Below, piece by piece: positions 10,118 through 20,998 of a stretch of 64,000 bases of DNA. Source of the stretch: an uncultured Prevotella sp. GTDB lineage: Bacteria; Bacteroidota; Bacteroidia; Bacteroidales; Bacteroidaceae. The stretch is taken from NCBI GenBank assembly GCA_947177775.1, contig CAMWVS010000004.1, forward strand, positions 1 to 64,000, given 5' to 3'. The translations under genes were made by a program, and so were the position numbers. Each line of letters opens with the position of its first letter. Positions within the stretch are counted from its first letter, which is position 1. The notes under the pieces were generated by a model. The model had not been told where the DNA came from and did no database searches. It saw only the letters and a program-made list of their open reading frames with translations.

Positions 10118-10651
10118 CTATTCTCCAAACTCATAATAGAGGATATTTTTCATTCCCGGCACTCCCATGTATCTTGCTTTTATGCCAATGATATAGATAA
10201 GGCGGTGCCAGTGGCCGGGATTGTCAACGAGATTGAGTGCTCTTTTGTAATCGTTGTGGTCGTTCAGTGAGACGGGGAAGAGGTCGTCCTCGTAGAACGG
10301 GTCATATTCTCCTGGCGTGTCGCCGGCCTTGAAAATGCGGTCGGCCAATATCAGCGACGAACGGCTCTCGAACGGCGGGGCCATTATCGAGTTGTAGAGA
10401 GAGTGCGAGGCCGAGCCGAGGATGTAGCCGCGGATGCAGAACACCTCGCCGACGGGCACTTCCGCGGCTTCAGCAACAGTCAGATAGCCGACCGGCAGCT
10501 GTACGACAGTGATGCTGTCATGCCATCCGTAGTATGTGTCTTCCGGTGGTGACGCCTTTTCGTTGATGTTCTCTTCCTCAAATTTGCTGCAGTTAGTGAG
10601 GAGAATGGCTGATAGAAGAATGATGATGGTTGCGATGGTCCGTGTATTCAT
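10118..10651 (-). CDS. DUF6359-like lipoprotein
   Basis: Lipobox LLTNC; VAEAAEVPVGEVFCIRGYILG...SSLILADR. Confidence 0.65.
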   Translation of the reverse strand: MNTRTIATIIILLSAILLTNCSKFEEENINEKASPPEDTYYGWHDSITVVQLPVGYLTVAEAAEVPVGEVFCIRGYILGSASHSLYNSIMAPPFESRSSLILADRIFKAGDTPGEYDPFYEDDLFPVSLNDHNDYKRALNLVDNPGHWHRLIYIIGIKARYMGVPGMKNILYYEFGE

Positions 10652-10787
10652 GGTTGCGGGGGATTGGATTTCGAACCGTGTGGTTCTTGTATGTTGATAC
10701 TGTTGATGTGGATTTTTGATGAGGTCAGTCAGGCGTAGAGCGGTACATTGACATAGAGCTGTGCGTTGATAATAATCTGATTGATAA

Positions 10788-10834
10788 CAAAAAGGTGGAG
10801 CAATGAAAGAAAATTCGCTGCTCCACCTTTTTTG
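10788..10834. terminator. Intrinsic terminator for the rny operon
   Basis: CAAAAAGGTGGAGCA...TGCTCCACCTTTTTTG inverted repeat. Confidence 0.85.
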
Positions 10835-10857
10835 TATTTGTTGTGTCCGTGATTCTC

Positions 10858-12396
10858 CTACTTGGCGTAAGCCACGCTGCGGGTTTCGCGGATGACTGTG
10901 ATCTTGACCTGACCCGGATAGGTCATTTCATTCTGAATCTTGTTTGCTATCTCGCCCGACAGAGCTTCCGTCTGTGTGTCGTCCATCTTGTCGGCACCTA
11001 CGATGACGCGGAGTTCGCGACCGGCCTGTATGGCGTATGTCTTGGTGACGCCGGGATAGCTCATTGCGATTGCTTCAAGGTCGTTGAGGCGCTTGATGTA
11101 GGCCTCGACAATCTCGCGGCGTGCACCTGGACGTGCGCCGCTGATGGCGTCGCACACCTGGACGATGGGGGCCAGCAGCGTGTTCATCTCACATTCGTCG
11201 TGGTGGGCTGCAATGGCGTTGCAGATGTCCGGCTTCTCACGATATTTCTCCGCAATCTTCGCTCCATAGAGTGCGTGCGGCAGTTCGCTCTCTTCGTCAG
11301 GCACCTTTCCGATATCGTGGAGCAGTCCGGCGCGCTTTGCCTTTTTCGGATTGAGACCCAGTTCCGATGCCATGACGGCACAGAGATTGGCTGTCTCGCG
11401 GGCGTGCTGCAGCAGGTTCTGGCCGTAGGAGCTACGATATTTCATCTTACCTATGATACGTGTCAGCTCCGGATGGAGTCCGTGTATGCCGAGGTCGATG
11501 CACGTGCGCTTTCCTGTTTCGATAACCTCGTTCTCCAGCTGTTTTTTCACCTTCTGAACAACTTCCTCGATGCGTGCCGGATGGATGCGTCCGTCGGCCA
11601 CAAGCTGATGGAGGGCCAGACGGCAGACTTCGCGGCGGATGGGGTCGAAGGCGCTGATGACGATGGCTTCCGGCGTGTCGTCGACCACAATCTCAACTCC
11701 TGTCGCAGCCTCGAGAGCGCGGATGTTGCGTCCTTCGCGTCCGATGATGCGTCCCTTAACCTCGTCGTTGTCGATGTGGAAGACGCTGACGCTGTTCTCT
11801 ATCGCTGTTTCTGTGGCCACGCGCTGTATGGTCTGGATGACGATCTTGCGGGCCTGAGCGTTGGCGTTGAGCTTTGCCTCGTCCATTATCTCGTTGATGT
11901 AGCTTTGGGCTTCTGTCTTAGCCTCGTCCTTTACGGTCTCGACGAGGCGCTGTTTTGCCTCATCGGCGCTGAGTCCTGATAGCTCCTCCAGCTTTGCCCG
12001 TTCCTGAAGCTGCATCTTCTCCAGCTCCTCATTCTTTATCTGGAGCAGTTTCTTCTCGTTGTCAATGCGTGTCTGCTGGTTGTCAAGCTCGTTCTTGCGG
12101 CGTCCCAGTTCTTCCTGACGCTGGTTGAGCGAGATTTCGCGCTGCTTGAGCTTGTTCTCTCCCTGCTGGATGTGCTGGTTGCGCATCTGCACTTCCTTTT
12201 CCAGTTCGCTCTTCTTGTTGAGGAACTTTTCTTTCACTTCCAGCAGTTTCTTCTCCTTGATAACTTCTGCCTCTTTTTCGGCAGAGGCAATCATCTCATT
12301 ATATTTCCCCTTTATGACATGGAGGAACATATAATATCCGCCAAGTCCTCCGATAGCGAGGGCAACGACGGCTACGATTATTATTGTTAATTCCAT
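10858..12396 (-). CDS. rny: Ribonuclease Y
   Basis: N-terminal TM plus coiled coil, KH ([15 protein letters not shown]), HD (LLHDIGK). Confidence 0.96.
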   Translation of the reverse strand: MELTIIIVAVVALAIGGLGGYYMFLHVIKGKYNEMIASAEKEAEVIKEKKLLEVKEKFLNKKSELEKEVQMRNQHIQQGENKLKQREISLNQRQEELGRRKNELDNQQTRIDNEKKLLQIKNEELEKMQLQERAKLEELSGLSADEAKQRLVETVKDEAKTEAQSYINEIMDEAKLNANAQARKIVIQTIQRVATETAIENSVSVFHIDNDEVKGRIIGREGRNIRALEAATGVEIVVDDTPEAIVISAFDPIRREVCRLALHQLVADGRIHPARIEEVVQKVKKQLENEVIETGKRTCIDLGIHGLHPELTRIIGKMKYRSSYGQNLLQHARETANLCAVMASELGLNPKKAKRAGLLHDIGKVPDEESELPHALYGAKIAEKYREKPDICNAIAAHHDECEMNTLLAPIVQVCDAISGARPGARREIVEAYIKRLNDLEAIAMSYPGVTKTYAIQAGRELRVIVGADKMDDTQTEALSGEIANKIQNEMTYPGQVKITVIRETRSVAYAK

Positions 12397-12427
12397 AAAT
12401 GTTATTTAAATATGATTGTTAATATTC

Positions 12428-12739
12428 TCATTTCTTTTCTCCGAGAGCATCTTCTATTTCGGCAGTCAGATTTGTGAGAATATCATTATATGGTGCCGTG
12501 TCGTTTTTGGCACGTTCCTTTGAGTATTGCAGCGCGATGTCGACAAGCGTCATCAGTGCTATTGTGTGGTCGCTCTTGTGGGCCTTGTATCTTTGTGCGT
12601 ATATGTTGTAGCGGTCTGTAATGAGTTTGGCCGCTGCTCGATAATACTCTTCCTCGGTCCTGTCAGCCAGGACGACCTCTATCTCTTCATCGTAGACATG
12701 CAGATGTATACGAAATTCTTCTCTCCTCTGTTCTGCCAT
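12428..12739 (-). CDS. zapA: Cell division protein ZapA
   Basis: IHLHVYDEEIEV...EEYYRAAAKLITDRYN...ALMTLVDIALQYS. Confidence 0.85.
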   Translation of the reverse strand: MAEQRREEFRIHLHVYDEEIEVVLADRTEEEYYRAAAKLITDRYNIYAQRYKAHKSDHTIALMTLVDIALQYSKERAKNDTAPYNDILTNLTAEIEDALGEKK

Positions 12740-12742
12740 GGC

Positions 12743-13051
12743 TTAGTCCGTTTTTTGGTCTGTCAGTATCGCGATACATTTGTTTACGTCGCGTATCAGT
12801 TTCGACAGCCGTGTCCGTGCGGCATCCAGATCACCGTCGGTGATCTCAATCATCTTTGCCATCTTGAGTGAATTATAGTCTTTGACCTGCTGATCCATCT
12901 TCTCACGCAGTATCCTGATGTCATTCTCGTTTTTGTCCAGCATAGCATAGAGTTCATCGTTCTCCTGCTTCAGCTGACGGAACCGAAGAATCATCTGGCG
13001 GACACGGGTCTGAAACGTGGCTAAAGTCTGCTCATTGGAAGTCATAACCAT
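12743..13051 (-). CDS. Small coiled-coil protein, conserved hypothetical
   Basis: 3 nt from zapA, coiled-coil sequence, -7 box on the minus strand at 13068-13075. Confidence 0.7.
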   Translation of the reverse strand: MVMTSNEQTLATFQTRVRQMILRFRQLKQENDELYAMLDKNENDIRILREKMDQQVKDYNSLKMAKMIEITDGDLDAARTRLSKLIRDVNKCIAILTDQKTD

Positions 13052-13229
13052 AACTCTCTTTATCTTACAAAGGTATTACATTTTTTGCAGAATATGTTTG
13101 CCGTACCAGTCTCTTTAATGTTTTTTAAAACTTTTCTCTTTGTCGGCAAGTGTCAAAGATACCAAAACGGTTGTTTTGGCGTATCAGTCGTTGTTTTTCC
13201 GGCATTTGTATTGTAAAGTGTGCGGAAGA

Positions 13230-13877
13230 TTAAAGGTTTTTCAGGTTGTGTATTGTTTGTTCCGGCGATTGGCTTTTGAATATATAACTGCCGCTCACGA
13301 GCACGTCCACACCGGCTTTGACAAGTCTTGGAGCTGTGGTGGCGTTAACCCCTCCGTCCACTTCTATAAGTGTCCGGGTTGAATTCTCGGCTATCATCCG
13401 GCGCAGCCGCCCTACCTTGGCGATTGTGTTTTCGATGAAGGTCTGTCCTCCGAAGCCCGGATTGACGCTCATGAGGAGCACCATGTCGATGTCGCCGATG
13501 ATGTCCTCCAGCATTGATACGGGGGTGCTGGGGTTTAGCGTGACACCGGCTTTCATGCCGGCGGCGTGGATTTCCTGAATCGTGCGGTGCAGATGGGTGC
13601 ATGCTTCAAGATGGACGTTCATCATCATTGCGCCGAGACGTGCCGTGCGCTCAATGTAGCGCTCCGGCTTCTCAATCATGAAATGGACGTCGAGCGGCTT
13701 ACGGCAGACGCCGGCAAGGGCTTCGATGACAGGAAATCCGAATGAGATGTTGGGAACGAAAGAACCGTCCATCACGTCAAGGTGGAGCCAATCGGCCTCA
13801 CTGCGGTTAATCATTTCAATCTCGCTGCCGATCCGGAGGAAGTCGGCGGCGAGAAGTGACGGTGATACTAATGCCAT
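13230..13877 (-). CDS. rpe: Ribulose-phosphate 3-epimerase
   Basis: SPSLLAADF, LHLDVMDGSFVPNISFG, MSVNPGFGGQ. Confidence 0.96.
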   Translation of the reverse strand: MALVSPSLLAADFLRIGSEIEMINRSEADWLHLDVMDGSFVPNISFGFPVIEALAGVCRKPLDVHFMIEKPERYIERTARLGAMMMNVHLEACTHLHRTIQEIHAAGMKAGVTLNPSTPVSMLEDIIGDIDMVLLMSVNPGFGGQTFIENTIAKVGRLRRMIAENSTRTLIEVDGGVNATTAPRLVKAGVDVLVSGSYIFKSQSPEQTIHNLKNL

Positions 13878-13898
13878 AGTTTTCTTCTGTTAGTTCTT

Positions 13899-14027
13899 TC
13901 AGTTGAGGCAGTAGGGCATTTTGGTGCCGTCCGCCAGTTTCATGACCCGGTAGGTGTAGGCTATCTGTTTGATGATTTCCAGTGTCCTTTCACTTGGGTT
14001 CAGTGTTTCTTGTGTAAAATACTTCAT
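13899..14027 (-). CDS. 42-aa small protein (not in ORF track)
   Basis: MKYFTQETLNPSERTLEIIKQIAYTYRVMKLADGTKMPYCLN*; intact ORF between fmt and rpe on the same strand. Confidence 0.7.
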   Translation of the reverse strand: MKYFTQETLNPSERTLEIIKQIAYTYRVMKLADGTKMPYCLN

Positions 14028-14100
14028 AGGCTGTTCGTGTTTAATACTTTATATATCAAACGCCGGCAGCCACGGTTTATTATACTGAAGTGCGCTTTTT

Positions 14101-15078
14101 TTATTCAACGGTGTGCTGCGCAGCGTCTTTCATGCCGTTGAGGAAGTCCGCTGCCGTCATCCGCTTCTTTCCTGCCAGCTGCAGTTCACAGACGCGGAGC
14201 AGTCCGTCGGTCGTGGCTATGAACATATCCTTGCGGTCTGTGACCACCGTTCCGGGCTTTTCCGTGCATCCGACGGCAGTCTTTTCCGTGCGGAAAATCT
14301 TCAGGACGGTCTCGCGGCCGTCGGGCGACTTGAGCATGGTCCACGCGCCGGGCACGGGGCTAAGGCCGCGTATGAAGTCGTAGATGCGCTTCTGCGGCAG
14401 GTTCCAGTCAATTCGGCAGGTATCCTTGAATATCTTCGGGGCTGCGTGAAGGACGCTTCCGGTGGCAATCATATCCTCCTGTGGAATGGATTCGGGATGT
14501 CCGCCGGCCTCGACGATGCGTTCAAGCGTGCGCAGACAGATGTCGGCTCCGAGATTCATCAGTCCGTCATAGACGTTTTCCACGTTGTAATCGTCGGCGA
14601 TATCAAACGGCAGCTGCATTATCACGCGTCCTGTGTCTATGTCTCTGTCAAGGAAGAAAGTGGTCACGCCCGTGCGGGTCTCGCCGTTGATGACGGCCCA
14701 GTTGATAGGCGCCGCGCCGCGGTATTGGGGGAGCAGTGCCGCATGTACGTTGAACGTTCCGTATTCCGGCATGTCCCACACCACTTCGGGGAGCATCCGG
14801 AAAGCCACGACGACCTGAAGATTGGCGTTGTATGACCGCAGCTGACTGACGAAATCGGGGTCTTTCATCTTTTCCGGCTGCAACACCGGAATTTCCTGTT
14901 CCAAGGCATATTGTTTCACGGCTGATGCCTGAAGAACGCTGCCGTGGCGTCCTACGGGCTTGTCGGGCTGTGTGACCACGGCCACGACGTTATAACCGTT
15001 CTCCACCAGAGCCCGCAATGTGGCCACGGCAAACTCCGGTGTTCCCATGAATATGATTCTCAGATCTTCTTTCTTCAT
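14101..15078 (-). CDS. fmt: Methionyl-tRNA formyltransferase
   Basis: IIFMGTPEFAVATL, HAALLPQYRGAAPINWAVINGE. Confidence 0.96.
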   Translation of the reverse strand: MKKEDLRIIFMGTPEFAVATLRALVENGYNVVAVVTQPDKPVGRHGSVLQASAVKQYALEQEIPVLQPEKMKDPDFVSQLRSYNANLQVVVAFRMLPEVVWDMPEYGTFNVHAALLPQYRGAAPINWAVINGETRTGVTTFFLDRDIDTGRVIMQLPFDIADDYNVENVYDGLMNLGADICLRTLERIVEAGGHPESIPQEDMIATGSVLHAAPKIFKDTCRIDWNLPQKRIYDFIRGLSPVPGAWTMLKSPDGRETVLKIFRTEKTAVGCTEKPGTVVTDRKDMFIATTDGLLRVCELQLAGKKRMTAADFLNGMKDAAQHTVE

Positions 15079-15141
15079 CGTTATGGTGTTCTTTTTTAAT
15101 GTTCAAAGTGTTCTTTAAAACCATCATCGGGTGTCCGGCCG

Positions 15142-16950
15142 TCAGTCCTGACTCATGTCGGCCACCATCTTCCTGTACATGCCGTAGATGCGCTGGCGGT
15201 AGATATATCCTTTGAGACGGTTGTCGCTGTCCAGCACCGGAAGAGCGTCGGCGTGAGTCCTGTCGAACATCTTCATGACCATGGCCATAGTGGAGTCGTC
15301 ACGGAGCGTGGCAGGGGGCGGCATCATGAGCTGATGGGCTTTGAAGTGATGGTACAGTTCGGTGCGGAAGACGATATGGCGTAGCTTGCTGATGTTTATC
15401 TCGCCAAGCAGATTTCCTGCTGCATCGAGCACGGGAAGAAGGTCATGGCGGCTCCGGCTGATTTTGTGGATTATGTTTCCGAGCTCCATGTCAGGTTCTA
15501 CAGCGGTATAGTTGCGGTCTATCACGCTGTCGAGGCTCATCAGCGTGAGCACGGCATGGTCGGTGTGATGGGTTATGAGCTTGCCCTGTTTGGCCAGACG
15601 CATGCCATAGATGCTGTGCGGCTCGAAGATGCAGATGGTGAGATAGGAGCACACACTGACGATCATCAGAGGCAGGAAGAGATCGTAGCCGCCGGTTATC
15701 TCGGCAATGAGGAATATTCCTGTGAGTGGTGCGTGCATGACACCCGACATGACTCCGGCCATGCCTAACAGGGCGAAGTTTTTTTCCGGGACATGTATGC
15801 CTATGTCGTAGATATTCCAAAGGCGTGCGAAAAGGAATCCTCCGAAGCATCCCACGAACAGACTCGGGGCGAACGTACCGCCGCAGCCGCCACCGCCGTT
15901 GGTCGCCGACGTGGCTACAACCTTTGTCAGGAGCACCAGCGAGACGTAGAGGATGACGAGATTGCCCTGGCCGGAGAAGAGTGAATTGCGCAGGATACCG
16001 TCCCAGTCGGCCTGTGTCTGGCCGTTGAGGAGCAGATTTATGTCGCGGTAGCCTTCGCCGTAGAGTGACGGGAACAGGAATATCAGAAGGCTGAGGATTG
16101 CGCCTCCGATGAGCAGACGGACGAGCGGACGTTCCTTGAAGCGCCCGAATATGCCTTCACAGAACGTCATAGTCCGTATGAAATAGAGACTTATAAGTCC
16201 GCAGGTGGCTCCCAACAGAATACATGCCGGCACACGTTCTACGGTCCATCCGCTGTCTATATGAAACGAAAACAATACGGTGGAACCGCTGAAGATGTAG
16301 GTGAAGCATGTAGCGGTGACGCAGGAGACAAGCACTGGCAGCAGCGAGGTCATCGTCAGATCGATCATCAGTACCTCGAGCGTGAACACCAGGCCTGCTA
16401 TCGGGGCCTTGAAGATGCCGGCAATGGCACCGGCGGCACCGCAGCCGACAAGCAGCATCAGCGTCTTGTTGTCCATTCTGAACAGCTTTCCGAGGTTCGA
16501 GCCTATGGCAGAGCCGGTCAGCACGATAGGGGCCTCTGCTCCCACGGAGCCTCCGAATCCGATGGTTATGGCCGAAGCGACCACCGACGTCCAGCAGTTG
16601 TGGCCGCGCAGGCGGCTTTGCTTGCTGCTGATGGCATAGAGGATTCGCGTGATTCCGTGACTGATGTTGTCCTTGACCACGTAGCGGACGAAGAGCGAGG
16701 TCAGGTAGATGCCGACAACGGGATAGACGAGATAGAGCCAGTTGGCCGTATGGCGGTTGAAAGAGCTGGTCAGGAGCGCGCCTATCTGATTGATGAGACC
16801 GTGGAGGACAAATGCCGCCACAGCCGCGAAAAAGCCCACGAGAAACGCGAGCACGAGTTTGAACGTGCGTTCACTGACATGTTCCTCGCGCCATTTCAGC
16901 AGCGCCAGGAAAGCCGTGGAGCCTTTTTCTTCTATGTGGGCTATATTCAT
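15142..16950 (-). CDS. ClC-family chloride channel/antiporter with C-terminal CBS pair
   Basis: GFGGSVGAEAPIV, GGGGCGGTFAPSLFVG, CBS-like C-terminus. Confidence 0.92.
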   Translation of the reverse strand: MNIAHIEEKGSTAFLALLKWREEHVSERTFKLVLAFLVGFFAAVAAFVLHGLINQIGALLTSSFNRHTANWLYLVYPVVGIYLTSLFVRYVVKDNISHGITRILYAISSKQSRLRGHNCWTSVVASAITIGFGGSVGAEAPIVLTGSAIGSNLGKLFRMDNKTLMLLVGCGAAGAIAGIFKAPIAGLVFTLEVLMIDLTMTSLLPVLVSCVTATCFTYIFSGSTVLFSFHIDSGWTVERVPACILLGATCGLISLYFIRTMTFCEGIFGRFKERPLVRLLIGGAILSLLIFLFPSLYGEGYRDINLLLNGQTQADWDGILRNSLFSGQGNLVILYVSLVLLTKVVATSATNGGGGCGGTFAPSLFVGCFGGFLFARLWNIYDIGIHVPEKNFALLGMAGVMSGVMHAPLTGIFLIAEITGGYDLFLPLMIVSVCSYLTICIFEPHSIYGMRLAKQGKLITHHTDHAVLTLMSLDSVIDRNYTAVEPDMELGNIIHKISRSRHDLLPVLDAAGNLLGEINISKLRHIVFRTELYHHFKAHQLMMPPPATLRDDSTMAMVMKMFDRTHADALPVLDSDNRLKGYIYRQRIYGMYRKMVADMSQD

Positions 16951-17520
16951 TTACTTTCTGATTATCTCAACTTCGCCACCCATGCCGAGCTTGATTATGC
17001 TTGACGGTGTATGCGGCTTGTGTTCCTGCCGGCGGCTCCAGCAGACATAATCCACGGCGTCAATTATTTCCGGAGCTATGTCGCGGTAGTTCTGGGCTGT
17101 GGGTTCGCCGGAAATGTTGGCCGACGTAGATACGATGGCTTTCTGGAAACGGTAGCACAGTTCCTTTGAGAACGGCTCCGCTGTAATCCGCAGTGCGATG
17201 CTTCCGTCATCGGAGATGAGGTTGGGGGCCAGATTGACAGCTCCGTCAAGTATGACCGTGGTGGGTTTGTCGGCGCAGTCAAGCAGCTGCCATGCCACTT
17301 CAGGAACGTTACGGACGTAACGCTGCAGCCGTGCGTCGCTGTCAACGAGACATATCAGCGCCTTTGAATCGTCACGCTGTTTAATCTTATAGACTTTGGC
17401 CACGGCCTCGGCGTTGGTAGCATCACAGCCGATGCCCCATACCGTGTCCGTGGGGTAGAGTATCACGCCGCCATTGCGCATGGTCTCTACTGCTCTTCTT
17501 ATATCTTCTTCTTGGGTCAT
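16951..17520 (-). CDS. L-threonylcarbamoyladenylate synthase (Sua5/YrdC/YwlC)
   Basis: GGVILYPTDTVWGIGCDATN, KQRDDSKALICLV, STSANISGEPT. Confidence 0.93.
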   Translation of the reverse strand: MTQEEDIRRAVETMRNGGVILYPTDTVWGIGCDATNAEAVAKVYKIKQRDDSKALICLVDSDARLQRYVRNVPEVAWQLLDCADKPTTVILDGAVNLAPNLISDDGSIALRITAEPFSKELCYRFQKAIVSTSANISGEPTAQNYRDIAPEIIDAVDYVCWSRRQEHKPHTPSSIIKLGMGGEVEIIRK

Positions 17521-17559
17521 GTTTTCTTATTATGAGTTATGAATTACCTGATTCGTAAT

Positions 17560-19128
17560 TCAAAATTCGCTTGTGAAGTGGAAGCGGATTTTCTTGAAGT
17601 CCTCCTGCGCCATGCTCAGAACGTAGCCGCTGTCGGCGAGGAAGACGTCACGGCCTTCCTTGTCCTTGGCCATATACTGATACTTGCGCTTCTTGAAGTT
17701 CTCCAGTTCAGCCTCGTCGTCGCTCTCAATCCAGCATGCTTTATAGAGATGGACCGGTTCCCAGCGGCATTTCGCGTTGTATTCGTTCTCCAGACGATAC
17801 TGGATTACCTCGAATTGGAGCTGTCCCACGGTTCCGATAATCTTGCGGCCGTTGAACTGATTGACGAACAACTGGGCCACACCCTCGTCCATCAGCTGGT
17901 CGATTCCCTTCTGGAGCTGCTTGGCTTTCATAGGATCGGCATTCTCGATATATTTGAACATCTCAGGCGAGAAACTCGGCAGACCGCGGAAATGGAGCTT
18001 TTCGCCTTCTGTCAGCGTGTCGCCAATCTTGAAGATGCCGTTGTCCGGAAGTCCGACGATGTCGCCGGGGTAGGCTTCGTCGATTGTGCTCTTGCGCTGG
18101 GCCATGAACTGTGTGGGTGACGAGAACCGCACCGTCTTACCCTGACGCACGTGGAGGTAGGGCTGATTGCGCACAAACCGTCCGCTGCAAATCTTGCAGA
18201 ATGCTATGCAGGAACGGTGATTGGGATCGATGTTGGCTGTTATCTTGAATATGAATCCTGTGAATTTTGGCTCTTCCGGTGTTACAATACGTTCTTCCGC
18301 TTTGGTCGGGCGCGGGCTCGGGGCTATTTCCACGAAGCAGTTGAGCAGTTCCTGAACGCCGAAGTTGTTGAGTGCGGAGCCGAAGAAAACGGGTGCGACC
18401 TCGGCCGAACGGTAGTCTTCGACATTGAAGTCGGGATAGACTCCGTCCACCAATTCCAAATCTTCGCGCAGTTTGGCAGCATCAGTTTCACCCACGCGGG
18501 CGTCCAGCTCGTCGCTGTCGATGGCTACTTCAACCTTTTCCGTCACGCGCTGCTTGTCCGGCGTGAAGAGGTCGAGCTTCTTCTCATATATATTGTAGAC
18601 ACCCTTGAACTTTGCTCCTTGATTTATAGGCCAGCTCAGCGGGCGTACTTTGATTTCGAGTTCCTGTTCGAGCTCGTCCAGAAGGTCGAACGGGTCGCGG
18701 CCCTCGCGGTCCATCTTGTTGATGAAAATAATCACCGGGGTGTTGCGCATCCGACAGACTGTCATCAGCTTGCGCGTCTGCGTCTCCACGCCCTTGGCTC
18801 CGTCAACAACGATGATGGCCGAATCTACGGCGGTCAGCGTGCGGAACGTATCTTCGGCAAAGTCCTGGTGACCGGGGGTGTCGAGGATGTTCACCTTGTA
18901 TCCTTCGTAGTCAAACTCCATGACCGACGTCGAAACGGAGATACCGCGCTGCTTTTCGATCTCCATCCAGTCTGACGTCGCCGTCTTTTTTATCTTGTTG
19001 CTTTTCACAGCTCCGGCCACCTGAATCTGGCCTCCGAAGAGCAGGAACTTCTCGGTAAGCGTCGTCTTACCGGCGTCGGGATGCGAAATGATCGCAAACG
19101 TACGTCTTCTTTCTATTTCTTTGTCCAT
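17560..19128 (-). CDS. prfC: Peptide chain release factor 3
   Basis: GTPase motifs [39 protein letters not shown]. Confidence 0.96.
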   Translation of the reverse strand: MDKEIERRRTFAIISHPDAGKTTLTEKFLLFGGQIQVAGAVKSNKIKKTATSDWMEIEKQRGISVSTSVMEFDYEGYKVNILDTPGHQDFAEDTFRTLTAVDSAIIVVDGAKGVETQTRKLMTVCRMRNTPVIIFINKMDREGRDPFDLLDELEQELEIKVRPLSWPINQGAKFKGVYNIYEKKLDLFTPDKQRVTEKVEVAIDSDELDARVGETDAAKLREDLELVDGVYPDFNVEDYRSAEVAPVFFGSALNNFGVQELLNCFVEIAPSPRPTKAEERIVTPEEPKFTGFIFKITANIDPNHRSCIAFCKICSGRFVRNQPYLHVRQGKTVRFSSPTQFMAQRKSTIDEAYPGDIVGLPDNGIFKIGDTLTEGEKLHFRGLPSFSPEMFKYIENADPMKAKQLQKGIDQLMDEGVAQLFVNQFNGRKIIGTVGQLQFEVIQYRLENEYNAKCRWEPVHLYKACWIESDDEAELENFKKRKYQYMAKDKEGRDVFLADSGYVLSMAQEDFKKIRFHFTSEF

Positions 19129-19336
19129 TGTGTATTACATATTTTTTCGAGGAAAGAGGGTGGAGTGTGGGGAGAAGAAGTGAGAAAGATCTTTGTCCAT
19201 CTTCTTGCTATCCCTTTATGCCGTTTATTGGTTTTCGCCCGGTTGCACCCCGTCTGCAAGGCAAGAACTCCTGAACGGTCTTTGCCCGCGACAAATCTTT
19301 CAACTCCTCTTGAGTTCCTGAAACCACGAGCAGAAC

Positions 19337-19882
19337 TCACTCGAATTCGAGCGGTTCCTCCTTGTCTTTCAGATAATAGTCGTTGAGCATGCCCACGAGC
19401 GTCGTGATTTCCTTGACGGCATGGGCTGTGTCGGGACTGATTTCTTTCTTTTGCAGCCGCAGCATCATCACTCCGTAGAGAGAGTTGAAGCATGTCTCCA
19501 CTTCGTTTTCCTCCTTGTTCGCTCCGCGGTTGCGCAGTTCCACGATGAAAGGCAGCACCTTATAATATTCGGCGTTGTAGAACGGGAATTTGCTGCTTTG
19601 CAACAGCCGTGCGTGAAGCTCGGCGAGCTGAATCATCGTCACCTTGTTTATTTGCAGATGGCCGCGCTCGCGACATCCCTCCTCGTTCATCATCCGGATC
19701 AGATAGCCATACCAGTCGGACATATCTTCCTTCTGTTCGTCCGTATAGTCAAACCGGTCTATATACTCCCGGCGTATGCGCGCCAGAGAGCATCCGAAAG
19801 CTCTGATGGTGTCTTCCACCTGCCACATGTAAAGCAGGTATTCCGCTATGTTCTTTTTCCTCAGTTCCTGTGATATATACAT
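19337..19882 (-). CDS. DUF4924 family protein
   Basis: MYISQELRKKNIAEYLLYMWQVEDTIRAF N-terminus. Confidence 0.75.
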   Translation of the reverse strand: MYISQELRKKNIAEYLLYMWQVEDTIRAFGCSLARIRREYIDRFDYTDEQKEDMSDWYGYLIRMMNEEGCRERGHLQINKVTMIQLAELHARLLQSSKFPFYNAEYYKVLPFIVELRNRGANKEENEVETCFNSLYGVMMLRLQKKEISPDTAHAVKEITTLVGMLNDYYLKDKEEPLEFE

Positions 19883-19900
19883 ATATTAAATTCAGAATAA

Positions 19901-20605
19901 TCAGAAAAAACGGTATAGGTTGGTCACCGTGCCGACGAACATAATCACTGAGCATATCACCACGATAGCCCCGATGACCTGATTGATGAGCTTTATGCCG
20001 TTGTCGTCGAACTTGCCCCGTATCTTGTCCACAAGCCATGTCAGCCCGAACCACCACAGCAACGCGCCGGCAACGATGCTCATGAAGCCCACCACCATCT
20101 CGAACGGATGGTCGGGAAGGACAAATGCGAACTGGGCGTAGCAGGCGAGGAAGAGCAGGATGATGAGCGGGTTTGACAGCGTCACGAGAAAGGCCGTCAC
20201 GCCGTTGTGGACCAGTGTGCCCTTGTTTGTGCCCGGCTGGCGTATGTTGCGGGTAGGGTCGGTGCGGTAGGTGTATATGCCGAATATCATCAGCAACACG
20301 CTGCCGACAATCTGCAGATAGAACCGGTTCTGCTGATCGTTCACGAAGTTCATGACGAAGCTCATTCCGAATCCCGTGATGCCGGCATAGATTATGTCGC
20401 TCACGGCGGCACCGATGCCGGTGATGAACCCGTACCACCGGCCTTTGTTCAGCGTCCGTTGGACGCAGAGCACACCGACCGGTCCCATCGGTGCCGAAGC
20501 GATGACCCCGATGAGTATTCCCTTGAATATGAAATCAAGTATGCTTATATGTAATGGAAACGGCATAGCGAATGCAAAGTTGCTAAAATTATGTGAATTA
20601 CACAA
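19901..20605 (-). CDS. LysE family transporter
   Basis: GVIASAPMGPVGVLCVQRTLNKGR and multiple TM. Confidence 0.85.
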   Translation of the reverse strand: MCNSHNFSNFAFAMPFPLHISILDFIFKGILIGVIASAPMGPVGVLCVQRTLNKGRWYGFITGIGAAVSDIIYAGITGFGMSFVMNFVNDQQNRFYLQIVGSVLLMIFGIYTYRTDPTRNIRQPGTNKGTLVHNGVTAFLVTLSNPLIILLFLACYAQFAFVLPDHPFEMVVGFMSIVAGALLWWFGLTWLVDKIRGKFDDNGIKLINQVIGAIVVICSVIMFVGTVTNLYRFF

Positions 20606-20713
20606 GTTTTTGCCCCTAAATGTTTCCTCCTCCGCCGTTTTTCGTGACTTTAAAACTTGTTGGTTTAGGCTTGCAACTTCAGACTTTGGTCGCCTTGTAT
20701 GTCAGGGGTGTTT

Positions 20714-20778
20714 GTGTTACACGGCTCACGTAACGATGTTACACGGCTCATGTAACACCGTTACGCGGGCCGTGTCAT
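20714..20778. repeat. GTTACACGGCTCAYGTAAC repeat cluster (two direct units plus one inverted degenerate unit)
   Basis: Direct units at 20716 and 20738 (22-bp period); third unit GTTACGCGGGCCGTGTCAT is inverted. Confidence 0.75.
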
Positions 20779-20943
20779 AAAAAGAGTTCCATTTTGACAC
20801 ATCCTCGAATCCGAAGTGTGAGCCAATCGTTTCGTCTTCCTTATATTATATATAATGTGATATCCCGCAGCCAAAAACATGAAAGTCTGACAGCCGGAGC
20901 AAGTTTTTGACTCCAAATTCTTGCTCAGTTGCCGTTTTTTTCA

Positions 20944-20951
20944 TAACTTTG
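20944..20951 (+). promoter_or_regulatory. Bacteroidetes -7 box (TAACTTTG) of the ROK kinase gene
   Basis: TAACTTTG 50 nt upstream of the start codon. Confidence 0.6.
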
Positions 20952-20998
20952 CGAGACATTATACAATTATTTATTACCAGTAACAAAAAACATTCAGT

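Noticed and set aside
9979-10141. C-terminal-like open stretch SLSDLPGGHVAYVNGFSPVGGLESVYGVNRTRSSVIDWKSDDGYSPNS*
   Set aside because: No start codon, upstream in-frame stop, and its end is antisense to the lipoprotein; could be a decayed remnant but not supportable.
10843-11979. 378-aa + strand ORF
   Set aside because: Antisense to rny; no recognisable motif.
16261-17004. 247-aa + strand ORF
   Set aside because: Antisense to the ClC channel gene and the Sua5/YrdC-family gene end.
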